DNA of 6,799 bases. It comes from Oscillospiraceae bacterium (GTDB lineage Bacteria > Bacillota > Clostridia > Oscillospirales > Ruminococcaceae). Location of the stretch: contig JARBTU010000092.1 in the NCBI GenBank assembly GCA_029240015.1, forward strand, positions 1-6,799, in the 5' to 3' direction. A program made the position numbers and the translations under genes. The notes below the pieces were generated by a model. The model saw nothing but the letters and a program-made list of their open reading frames with translations. It was not told the DNA's origin and searched no databases. Shown piece by piece: positions 1 to 5,249 of this stretch (positions are counted from its first letter, which is position 1; each line of letters begins with the position of its first letter).

Positions 1-45
1 ATGACGGAGTCAAAGTCCGTTGCCTTACCGCTTGGCTACAGCCCA
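1..45 (-). tRNA. tRNA-Gln (anticodon TTG), 3' part outside the window
   Basis: Read on the minus strand, the sequence from 45 downwards gives the 5' half of a glutamine tRNA: an acceptor strand starting TGGGCTG, TA at positions 8-9, a D-arm with AAGCGGTAAGG, and an anticodon arm ACGGA-CTTTGAC-TCCGT whose loop holds TTG. The window ends just after the anticodon arm, so the T-arm and 3' acceptor strand are missing only because of the edge. It is the last visible member of the cluster and lies 9 nt after tRNA-His, so the two are surely cotranscribed. Confidence 0.93.
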
Positions 46-54
46 ATATAAAAG

Positions 55-132
55 TGGGGTGGATAATGGGAATCGAACCCACGACCTCCAGTGCCACAAA
101 CTGGCGCTCTAACCGACTGAGCTATACCCACC
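55..132 (-). tRNA. tRNA-His (anticodon GTG)
   Basis: A full cloverleaf can be drawn on the minus strand. The anticodon arm is CCAGT-TTGTGGC-ACTGG (anticodon GTG), and the T-arm is GTGGG-TTCGATT-CCCAT (last pair G-T). The acceptor strands GTGGGTA and TATCCAC pair with one G-T wobble. An extra G at 132 lies before G1 and faces C73 (58); this G(-1):C73 pair is the identity mark of tRNA-His. CCA is encoded at 57-55. Only 4 nt separate it from tRNA-Arg upstream. Confidence 0.97.
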
Positions 133-136
133 ATAT

Positions 137-213
137 TGGCGCGCCCATCAGGACTCGAACCTGAGGCCTACTGCTTAGAAGGCAGTTGCTCTATCCAGCT
201 GAGCTATGAGCGC
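137..213 (-). tRNA. tRNA-Arg (anticodon TCT)
   Basis: Minus-strand cloverleaf. The acceptor strands GCGCTCA and TGGGCGC pair with one T-G wobble, the discriminator is G, and CCA is encoded at 139-137. The anticodon arm is ACTGC-CTTCTAA-GCAGT with TCT in the loop, which reads AGA/AGG arginine codons. The T-loop TTCGAGT is canonical. It follows tRNA-Gly after 40 nt and precedes tRNA-His by 4 nt. Confidence 0.97.
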
Positions 214-253
214 AGATTGCTTTATTTTTCATAAAAAGAAATTTACAAAAAAA

Positions 254-327
<74 letters not shown>

Positions 328-369
328 ATCTTATTTATTAAATTGTTATTTCCATTAGCGACGGATATT

Positions 370-398
370 AGTATATCAAATAATCCGCCGCATGTCAA
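370..398 (-). promoter_or_regulatory. Sigma-A promoter of the tRNA operon
   Basis: On the minus strand there is a perfect -35 box TTGACA (398-393), a 17-nt spacer and a -10 box TATACT (375-370). Transcription should start near 363, about 35 nt before tRNA-Gly. The -35 box lies only about 30 nt past the aroC stop codon, so the tRNAs have their own start but would also receive any read-through from the aro operon. Confidence 0.88.
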
Positions 399-400
399 CA

Positions 401-436
401 CTTTTTAGAAATTTTCTTGGAAAAATTTCTAAAAAG
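401..436. terminator. Perfect AT-rich inverted repeat across the aroC stop codon (weak terminator or 3' end hairpin)
   Basis: Two 15-nt arms (401-415 and 422-436) are perfect reverse complements around a 6-nt loop. The aroC stop codon (431-429) lies in the 5' arm as transcribed. The stem has only two G-C pairs, and no T-run follows it on the minus strand, where the sequence goes straight into the tRNA -35 box. It may be a weak terminator, a hairpin that protects the mRNA end, or a barrier between the aro and tRNA transcripts. A function as intrinsic terminator is an inference. Confidence 0.4.
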
Positions 437-1526
437 AATAGTTTGGACAATTTAACAATTCAGAAAGCAATGCAATGTTTACACCACTTTCAACAACGGG
501 AACCGCACGAACAACAACACAGGGGTCATGTCTTCCTTTGATGATAAGTTTTTCGTTTGATAAATTCCTATAGTCAATGGTATTTTGTTCTTTTCCAATA
601 GATGGTGTCGGTTTAAAAGCAACTTTAAGGGTAATTGGCATTCCGGAGCTGATTCCACCCAAAATGCCACCGTGATGATTGGTTTCGGTTTTTATTGTTC
701 CCGCTTCATCTACATATAATTCATCGTTGTTTTGCGAACCATACAATTGAGATGCACTGAACCCCGCGCCAAACTCCAGGCCTTTTACAGCCGGAATCCC
801 AAAGATGATTGAAGCAATCGTGTTTTCGATTCCGTCAAACATAGGGGAACCGACACCTGCAGGGAACCCGATTGTGCAGCATTCAATAATTCCGCCCACC
901 GAATCTGCCTCAAGTCGTGCCTTTTCTATTTTATTGAGCATTTTCTGTTCGACGTTGTCATCAATCACAGGGAATTTTTTGGCTCTTACTGTTAAAATAT
1001 CTTCTTTGCTCACACGAACCGCATCAAAATTAACATCTGTGATATCTTTTATGGAAGAGATATGAGCACCAACAACGATTCCATGCTGTTCAAGGATCTG
1101 TCCACAGACAGCACCCGCAAAGACAAGGGGAGCGGTTAAGCGTCCTGAAAAGTGTCCACCGCCTCTCACATCATTAAATCCTTTATAGCGCAAGTTTCCT
1201 GTATAATCGGCATGACCCGGACGCGCAAGAGCAGAGATGTTCCCATAGTCGCCTGATCTCGTATCAGTATTTCGAATCACTGCACATATAGGAGCGCCCG
1301 TTGTTTGGTCATTAAGGATGCCTGACATAATTTCAGGGAAATCCTTTTCTTTTCTTTTGGTGGATGTTTTTTCATCTCCCGGTGCACGTCTTGCCATGAA
1401 TTCAAGAATTTTATCAAAATCAATGTTCTGACCGCAAGGAACGTTGTCTAAAACTACGCCGATACCGTTTCCGTGAGATTCGCCGAATATTGAGATTTTG
1501 ATTCCGTTATTCCACATGGATGACAT
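429..1526 (-). CDS. aroC: Chorismate synthase
   Basis: Converts 5-enolpyruvylshikimate-3-phosphate to chorismate, the last common step to Phe, Tyr, Trp and folate; a cytosolic enzyme that needs reduced FMN. The 365 residues match the family length. Visible motifs are FGESHGNGIG (residues 14-23), the second signature GHADYTG (104-110) running into RGGGHFSGR (121-129), and the C-terminal GRHDP box (331-335). The start is the ATG at 1526: an AGGAGG at 1540-1535 lies 8 nt before it, whereas the in-frame TTG at 1532 is only 2 nt from that site. The first 20 nt overlap the end of aroA, and the ribosome binding site lies inside aroA, so translation is probably coupled. Last gene of the aro operon. 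Identity is firm. Confidence 0.97.
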   Translation of the reverse strand: MSSMWNNGIKISIFGESHGNGIGVVLDNVPCGQNIDFDKILEFMARRAPGDEKTSTKRKEKDFPEIMSGILNDQTTGAPICAVIRNTDTRSGDYGNISALARPGHADYTGNLRYKGFNDVRGGGHFSGRLTAPLVFAGAVCGQILEQHGIVVGAHISSIKDITDVNFDAVRVSKEDILTVRAKKFPVIDDNVEQKMLNKIEKARLEADSVGGIIECCTIGFPAGVGSPMFDGIENTIASIIFGIPAVKGLEFGAGFSASQLYGSQNNDELYVDEAGTIKTETNHHGGILGGISSGMPITLKVAFKPTPSIGKEQNTIDYRNLSNEKLIIKGRHDPCVVVRAVPVVESGVNIALLSELLNCPNYSF

Positions 1527-2772
1527 CTGCAATTCCTCCTAATGCTTTGAAATCTTCATAAAAGTCGGGATAAGACTTATTGACACTTTGAGCTCCTGTC
1601 AATGTAATTTGCTCGGTTCCTTTAACAGAGGCAACGGCAACAGACATGGCGATTCGGTGATCGTTAAAACTATCAACCTTTCCACCTAAAAGCTTTTCCA
1701 CACCAGTGATTTCAAGTTTATCATTAAAGGCAGTCACTTTAGCGCCCAAGGCGTTTAAGCATTCTGAAATTGCCTTTAAGCGGTCGCTTTCTTTTAGGCG
1801 AAGCCTTGCTGCACCATATATAGTGGATTTTCCTTCACAAAAGCAAGCCAGCACAGTAAGGATAGGAACAAGGTCTGGAATGTCTGTTACATCAACGGAA
1901 AACGGGTTCAATTTGTTTTGCTCTATGATAACACCATTGTCGGTTACAATCACGTCTGCGCCGATTCTTTTTAAGATATCAACGATTTCTTTGTCTCCTT
2001 GACGGGAAGATTTTGAGACATCAATACATTCAATCTTTCCGCCCAAGGCCGCTGCTACCATAAAGAATGCGGCTTGGGAATAATCCCCGTCCACACGATA
2101 ATAAGCAGCTTTATATTTTTGCCTGCCTTTTATGTAATATCCCTGTGAAGTTTCTACGATTTCAACACCAAAAGCATTTAGTGCCTCAATGGTTAAATCT
2201 ACATAAGGCTTTGATTCTAATTTTCCGTTTATTTTAATCACACTGTCCCCGTCAAGCAAGGGAAGAGCAAAAAGAAGCCCGGTAATAAACTGTGAACTGA
2301 TGTTTCCGTCAATACAAAACTCCCCCGCCAACAGTTTTCCGCTTATTCCAAATGGCATGGTCTTTCGGTAATCAAACTGAATACCATTTTTGGTGAGTTC
2401 GGAAAGATAAGGAGTGATTGGTCGTTCGGGCAGTTTTCCTTTTCCAACAAAAACGCCTTCTATGCCCAGTGCGGCAACAACTGGAATCATAAAGCGAAGA
2501 GTAGACCCGCTTTCGTTGCAGTCAATCATTGCTTTTTGAACGTTGGAATGGATACCTGTAACGGAAATTTTATGTTCTTGAATATCAAATGATGCACCAA
2601 TGGCTTCAAGTGACTTCATAGTCGCAATAATGTCTTGTGAAAGGATAACATTATCAACAATGCTGGTTCCTTCGGATAAAGCCGCACAAATCAAAGCTCT
2701 GTGGGAGATGCTTTTAGATGGGGGGATCTCCGCTTTTCCATTCAGATTAGACGGTGAAAATTTAACGGTCAT
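1507..2772 (-). CDS. aroA: 3-phosphoshikimate 1-carboxyvinyltransferase (EPSP synthase)
   Basis: Joins phosphoenolpyruvate to shikimate-3-phosphate, the step before AroC. With the start at 2772 the protein has 421 residues, normal for the family. Visible are PPSKS (17-21, substrate lysine and serine), NESGSTLR (86-93, the loop matching NAGTAMR in E. coli), SSQF (159-162), the catalytic Asp in DIPD (300), Glu in LKESDR (328), DHR (371-373) and KSYPDF (399-404). An AGGAG at 2786-2782 lies 9 nt before the ATG at 2772 but only 3 nt before the ATG at 2778; a two-residue longer protein stays possible. It overlaps aroB by 11 nt and aroC by 20 nt. The glyphosate/PEP loop has Ser and Phe where E. coli has Thr97 and Pro101. 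Confidence 0.97.
   Translation of the reverse strand: MTVKFSPSNLNGKAEIPPSKSISHRALICAALSEGTSIVDNVILSQDIIATMKSLEAIGASFDIQEHKISVTGIHSNVQKAMIDCNESGSTLRFMIPVVAALGIEGVFVGKGKLPERPITPYLSELTKNGIQFDYRKTMPFGISGKLLAGEFCIDGNISSQFITGLLFALPLLDGDSVIKINGKLESKPYVDLTIEALNAFGVEIVETSQGYYIKGRQKYKAAYYRVDGDYSQAAFFMVAAALGGKIECIDVSKSSRQGDKEIVDILKRIGADVIVTDNGVIIEQNKLNPFSVDVTDIPDLVPILTVLACFCEGKSTIYGAARLRLKESDRLKAISECLNALGAKVTAFNDKLEITGVEKLLGGKVDSFNDHRIAMSVAVASVKGTEQITLTGAQSVNKSYPDFYEDFKALGGIADVIHVE
1535..1540 (-). promoter_or_regulatory. aroC ribosome binding site inside aroA
   Basis: The minus strand reads AGGAGG here, 8 nt before the ATG at 1526. It decides the aroC start against the upstream TTG at 1532 and places aroC initiation inside the last codons of aroA. 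Confidence 0.88.
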
Positions 2773-3829
2773 GCGCATACTCTCCTCTGACAAAGTCAAA
2801 AAATTCATTGATGCTGAGCGGGAGGATTTCGGAATTTCCGATTTCTTTGATCACGATAATATGAAGGGTTCCTTTAGAGCGCTTTTTATCGTTGACACAA
2901 CATTGAATCAGCTCTTCGTCTGCAATGCCGTCATGAGTAGGAAGATTATATTTTTCAGCGCATTTTTCAAGAAGTTTTTGTGTGCCTGTTTCAGTCATTC
3001 CATATTGCTCACTTCGTTCGGTTAGCCTGCACATTCCAATCGAAACAGCACTTCCGTGTGTATATTTTTCATAGTGATAAAACTTTTCGATTCCGTGTCC
3101 TAAAGTATGACCAAAGTTTAAAAGCATCCGCTCGCCTGTGTCAAACTCATCTTTTTCCACTAAAGTTCTTTTAATGTCGATACATTCATAAATTATATCA
3201 ACAAGGTGCTCGTTAATATCTTCATGAAGAAGCTTGTCAAACAGGGACTTGCTTTTAATCGCACCATACTTGATGGCTTCCGCGACCCCGTCACTAAAGA
3301 TTTCATCGGAGAGAGTGGAAAGTGTATTTGTATCACAAATAACAAGAAGGGGCTGGCAAAAGGCGCCCACAAGATTTTTCCCCGACTCAATGTTGACTCC
3401 GGTTTTTCCACCAACCGAACTGTCAATCTGAGCAAGCAAAGTGGTCGGAATTTGGACAAAATCGAGCCCTCTTAGATATGTAGCAGCGCAAAATCCTGTT
3501 AAATCACCGACAACACCGCCACCCAAAGCAATTAGCAAATCATTTCGGGTAACCTGTTTCTTACACAGAAATTCATAGAGTTCAATAAGCGTTGAATGGG
3601 ACTTTTGCTTCTCACCGTTTTTGAACACAAAAACATGCACATCAAAACCGCTTTGTTCCAAAGAAGCTCTGACGCAATCAGCATATAAAACGTTCACGAC
3701 ATCATCAGTCACAATAACTGCTTTTTGTGCTTTGGATACTTTTTTTATCAGCTTACCACTGTGTCTAAGGATGTCTTTGTCTATCAAAACTTCGTATTTT
3801 TTGCTGGCGGATACTACAATCGACTTCAT
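2762..3829 (-). CDS. aroB: 3-dehydroquinate synthase
   Basis: Converts DAHP to 3-dehydroquinate, the second shikimate-pathway step, using NAD and a divalent metal. The length of 355 residues is usual. An N-terminal nucleotide-binding domain carries GGGVVGD (103-109), followed by TYLRGLDFVQIPTTLLAQ (117-134) and SSVGGKTG (137-144). Likely metal ligands are Glu184 in GVAEAIKYG, a His of the GHTLGH box (240-245) and His258 in THGSAVS. NDKK (313-316) is the usual C-terminal active-site stretch. The ATG at 3829 has AAGGAG at 3845-3840, spacing 10 nt. It starts 34 nt after the aroF stop codon, with no hairpin in the gap, so it is cotranscribed with aroF. Confidence 0.97.
   Translation of the reverse strand: MKSIVVSASKKYEVLIDKDILRHSGKLIKKVSKAQKAVIVTDDVVNVLYADCVRASLEQSGFDVHVFVFKNGEKQKSHSTLIELYEFLCKKQVTRNDLLIALGGGVVGDLTGFCAATYLRGLDFVQIPTTLLAQIDSSVGGKTGVNIESGKNLVGAFCQPLLVICDTNTLSTLSDEIFSDGVAEAIKYGAIKSKSLFDKLLHEDINEHLVDIIYECIDIKRTLVEKDEFDTGERMLLNFGHTLGHGIEKFYHYEKYTHGSAVSIGMCRLTERSEQYGMTETGTQKLLEKCAEKYNLPTHDGIADEELIQCCVNDKKRSKGTLHIIVIKEIGNSEILPLSINEFFDFVRGEYAHDR
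2782..2788 (-). promoter_or_regulatory. aroA ribosome binding site inside aroB
   Basis: The minus strand reads AGAGGAG near the end of aroB. Its spacing (9 nt) favours the ATG at 2772 over the one at 2778 (3 nt) and fits translational coupling to aroB. Confidence 0.8.
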
Positions 3830-3863
3830 ATAAAAAGTTCTCCTTGCCTTTTATTTTGATTGC

Positions 3864-4874
3864 TTAAAGCGTTTTGCCCATAAAACCGGAAATTGCTTTA
3901 ATATCGGTCATTACGTTGTCAAAGTCTTCAGGCGTGAGTGACTGTGCTCCGTCGGAAAGGGCGTTTTTAGGGTCGTTGTGAACTTCTATGATAAGCGCGT
4001 CCGCACCTGCGGCGATGGAAGCTAATGATAAAGGCTTTACAAGATAGGTGAGTCCCGTAGCATGGCTCGGATCAACCACAACAGGCAGGTGAGAAATCTT
4101 TTTTAAAAGAGGAACAGCGGAAATGTCAAGAGTGTTTCTTGTCATGGTTTCAAAAGTCCGTATTCCGCGCTCACAAAGGATTACTTTTGAGTTTCCGCCC
4201 GCAAAGATATATTCAGCACTCATTAGGAACTCTTCAAGCGTGTTCGCGAGGCCACGTTTTAAAAGAATCGGTTTGTTGCATTTGCCAAGTTCTTTTAACA
4301 GTTCAAAGTTTTGCATGTTGCGCGCGCCGACTTGAATGATATCCACATCAGAAAACATGTCAATATGAGAAAGTGACATGATTTCGGTAACAATTGGCAA
4401 TCCTGTTTGCTTTCTTGCTTCAATCAAAAGGTCAATTCCTTCCGCTCTGAGACCTTGGAAAGCATAAGGAGAGGTTCTCGGCTTAAAAGCACCGCCCCGT
4501 AAAAAATTTGCACCCGATGCTTTAACGCTTTTGGCAACCGAAACGATTTGTTCCGCATTTTCGACTGAGCAGGGGCCTGCAATCACTTTGAAGTTCCCAG
4601 CGCCGATTTTTTCTCCATTTACATCAATCACCGTATCATCCGGATGAAATTTTCTGTTGGTATTCTTGTACGGTTCTTGAACTCTTTGAACTTTTTCTAC
4701 GATATCTCTTGCACGAATGTTGTCGATGTCGATTTTGGATGTATCTCCTACCAGTCCCAAAATTGTTGTTTGAGTGCCTTTTACGATGTTTATCTTGACG
4801 CCAAATTTTTCAAGCCAAGCCAAAAGTTCTTCGACTTTCTTTTGGGATGGATCTTGTTTTAAAATTACTACCAT
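3864..4874 (-). CDS. aroF: 3-deoxy-7-phosphoheptulonate (DAHP) synthase, with N-terminal regulatory-type domain
   Basis: Condenses phosphoenolpyruvate with erythrose-4-phosphate to DAHP, the first committed step of aromatic synthesis. The 336 residues closely resemble the Thermotoga maritima enzyme. Residues 1 to about 70 form the ferredoxin-like domain (MVVILKQ..., ending near EPYK), which in that enzyme mediates feedback inhibition by Tyr and Phe. The catalytic barrel follows, with IAGPCS (98-103), RGGAFKPRTSPYAFQG (126-141) and LLKRG (204-208). Expected metal ligands are all present: Cys102, His271 in DPSH, Glu297 in IIEVH and Asp308 in LSDG. GGAGG at 4887-4883 lies 8 nt before the ATG at 4874, so this start is chosen over the ATG at 4889, which overlaps the binding site itself. 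First gene of the operon, placed after an attenuator. Confidence 0.97.
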   Translation of the reverse strand: MVVILKQDPSQKKVEELLAWLEKFGVKINIVKGTQTTILGLVGDTSKIDIDNIRARDIVEKVQRVQEPYKNTNRKFHPDDTVIDVNGEKIGAGNFKVIAGPCSVENAEQIVSVAKSVKASGANFLRGGAFKPRTSPYAFQGLRAEGIDLLIEARKQTGLPIVTEIMSLSHIDMFSDVDIIQVGARNMQNFELLKELGKCNKPILLKRGLANTLEEFLMSAEYIFAGGNSKVILCERGIRTFETMTRNTLDISAVPLLKKISHLPVVVDPSHATGLTYLVKPLSLASIAAGADALIIEVHNDPKNALSDGAQSLTPEDFDNVMTDIKAISGFMGKTL

Positions 4875-4882
4875 GTTGCTTT

Positions 4883-4887
4883 CCTCC
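4883..4887 (-). promoter_or_regulatory. aroF ribosome binding site
   Basis: GGAGG on the minus strand, 8 nt before the ATG at 4874. It lies about 20 nt past the U-tract of the attenuator, so it is transcribed only when RNA polymerase reads through. It rules out the in-frame ATG at 4889. Confidence 0.88.
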
Positions 4888-4900
4888 ATTTTATTTTAAT

Positions 4901-4947
4901 AAAACAAAAAAGGTCTATAGCTTTTGCCCCAAAAGCTATAGACCTTT
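4901..4947 (-). terminator. Attenuator terminator upstream of aroF
   Basis: Minus strand: a perfect 17-bp stem with arms at 4947-4931 and 4925-4909 and loop GGGGC (4930-4926). It is followed by T at 4911-4906, a G, and TTTT (4904-4901). It is a textbook intrinsic terminator facing aroF. It lies before the first structural gene, after a short reading frame, so it acts as an attenuator and not as an end-of-gene terminator. No T-run follows on the plus strand. Confidence 0.92.
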
Positions 4948-4971
4948 AATAATTCATGTGTTAAAGACTAT
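4938..4971 (-). promoter_or_regulatory. Antiterminator hairpin overlapping the leader-peptide stop codon
   Basis: As RNA, AUAGUCUUUAA (4971-4961) can pair with UUAAAGGUCUAU (4949-4938): 11 pairs, one of them U-G, with U4942 bulged and an 11-nt loop. The 3' strand takes up 4947-4938, most of the first half of the terminator's 5' arm, so the two hairpins cannot coexist. The 5' strand contains the leader stop codon UAG (4970-4968). A ribosome that reaches the stop would cover this strand and let the terminator form. Pairing was found by hand. Confidence 0.72.
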
Positions 4972-5094
4972 TTACTCTTATATGGCAGTTTAATTTTATT
5001 CACAGCAAAAAAACCGAAGCTAAAATAAAAGCTTAGGCTAAAAAAGAAGCACCATGCTGTAAACAAAAAGAATAAAGCCATAAAATAAGTCCTC
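4963..5094 (-). promoter_or_regulatory. Long-range helix hiding the leader Shine-Dalgarno and start codon
   Basis: GAGGACUUAUUU (5094-5083) can pair with AAAUAGUCUUU (4973-4963): 11 pairs with three G-U and one bulged U. Directly inward, UAUGGC (5082-5077, holding the start codon) pairs perfectly with GCCAUA (4986-4981). Further inward come UUUA/UAAA (5076-5073 with 4992-4989) and a 14-bp stem (5068-5055 with 5007-4994, two G-U pairs). The outer helix occupies the antiterminator strand and the leader's ribosome binding site together. An untranslated leader would therefore fold into a rod and terminate. Ribosome entry would break it. Confidence 0.6.
4968..5081 (-). CDS. Phe-rich leader peptide of the aro operon attenuator (37 residues)
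   Basis: A reading frame from ATG 5081-5079 to TAG 4970-4968. GAGGA (5094-5090) lies 8 nt before the start. The peptide begins MALFFLFTAW and continues through a Phe/Ser-rich stretch, then a basic tail ending YKSK. It has 11 Phe (residues 4, 5, 7, 12-14, 18, 20, 22, 24, 25), Tyr at 19 and 34, and Trp at 10; eight Phe codons are TTT and three TTC. It lies between a strong promoter and an intrinsic terminator before aroF, so I infer that its translation, and not its product, senses charged tRNA-Phe. Most leader peptides are shorter. A small membrane protein (hydrophobic 2-27, basic tail) is an alternative that does not explain the RNA pairings. Confidence 0.85.
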   Translation of the reverse strand: MALFFLFTAWCFFFSLSFYFSFGFFAVNKIKLPYKSK

Positions 5095-5120
5095 GTTTAC
5101 TCAATAATTTTATAGATATA

Positions 5121-5149
5121 ATCATATATCAATTCCGATTTTATGTCAA
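5121..5149 (-). promoter_or_regulatory. Sigma-A promoter of the aro operon
   Basis: Minus strand: -35 TTGACA (5149-5144, perfect), a 17-nt spacer, and -10 TATGAT (5126-5121, one base from consensus). The start should fall near 5114, about 33 nt before the leader-peptide ATG. The box quality implies high initiation, fitting a system regulated after initiation. The 100 bp between here and spoIIIAA separate it from the divergent sporulation genes. Confidence 0.88.
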
Positions 5150-5193
5150 GATATAATTTCATATTTTATTGGTTCTAAAAAAAAATCTTATCT

Positions 5194-5202
5194 CATACAA
5201 AT
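5194..5202 (+). promoter_or_regulatory. Possible sigma-E -10 element for spoIIIAA
   Basis: CATACAAAT resembles the sigma-E -10 consensus CATACANT, and in Bacillus subtilis the spoIIIA operon is transcribed by sigma-E in the mother cell. It lies about 48 nt before the spoIIIAA ATG. The -35 region about 14 nt upstream (near 5173-5180) is a poor match, so this is only a candidate. Confidence 0.3.
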
Positions 5203-5249
5203 TAACATATCGGACAAGTTGAAACCAAAGCAAAGGAGGTATAAAGAAT

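Larger units (their letters stand above)
4901..5114 (-). ncRNA. Transcription-attenuation leader RNA of the aro operon
   Basis: From the promoter at 5121-5149 the transcript should start near 5114 and run about 210 nt to the U-tract at 4908-4901. In order it holds a ribosome binding site (5094-5090), a Phe-rich leader reading frame (5081-4968), a switch strand around its stop codon (4973-4961), and a strong terminator hairpin (4947-4909). The switch strand can pair either with the leader's ribosome binding site or with the terminator's 5' arm. This is the architecture of a ribosome-mediated attenuator. No T-box bulge sequence or specifier-loop layout was found. The start point is inferred from the promoter only. 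Confidence 0.85.

Noticed and set aside
1527..1532. TTG start for aroC at 1532
   Set aside because: Only 2 nt from AGGAGG; the ATG at 1526 has ideal spacing.
2600..3025. Plus-strand open frame of 141 codons
   Set aside because: Antisense to aroA and aroB, no recognisable domain; a shadow of the real genes. The same holds for the other open frames opposite aro and spoIIIA genes.
4872..4889. Upstream aroF start at the ATG at 4889 (five extra residues)
   Set aside because: That ATG overlaps the GGAGG ribosome binding site, while the ATG at 4874 has 8-nt spacing and gives the family N-terminus MVVILK.
4968..5081. Leader frame as a small membrane protein or toxin
   Set aside because: The hydrophobic run and basic tail would allow it, but hydrophobicity follows from the Phe codons, and the position, terminator and alternative pairings are better explained by attenuation. 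Not fully excluded.
4901..5114. T-box riboswitch upstream of aroF
   Set aside because: No TGGNACC-like antiterminator bulge sequence and no long specifier stem; the leader instead has a well-initiated Phe-rich frame and a simple strand switch.
5171..5220. Sigma-F or sigma-G promoter for spoIIIAA
   Set aside because: No convincing -35/-10 pair of either class; only the sigma-E-like CATACAAAT is worth listing, at low confidence.
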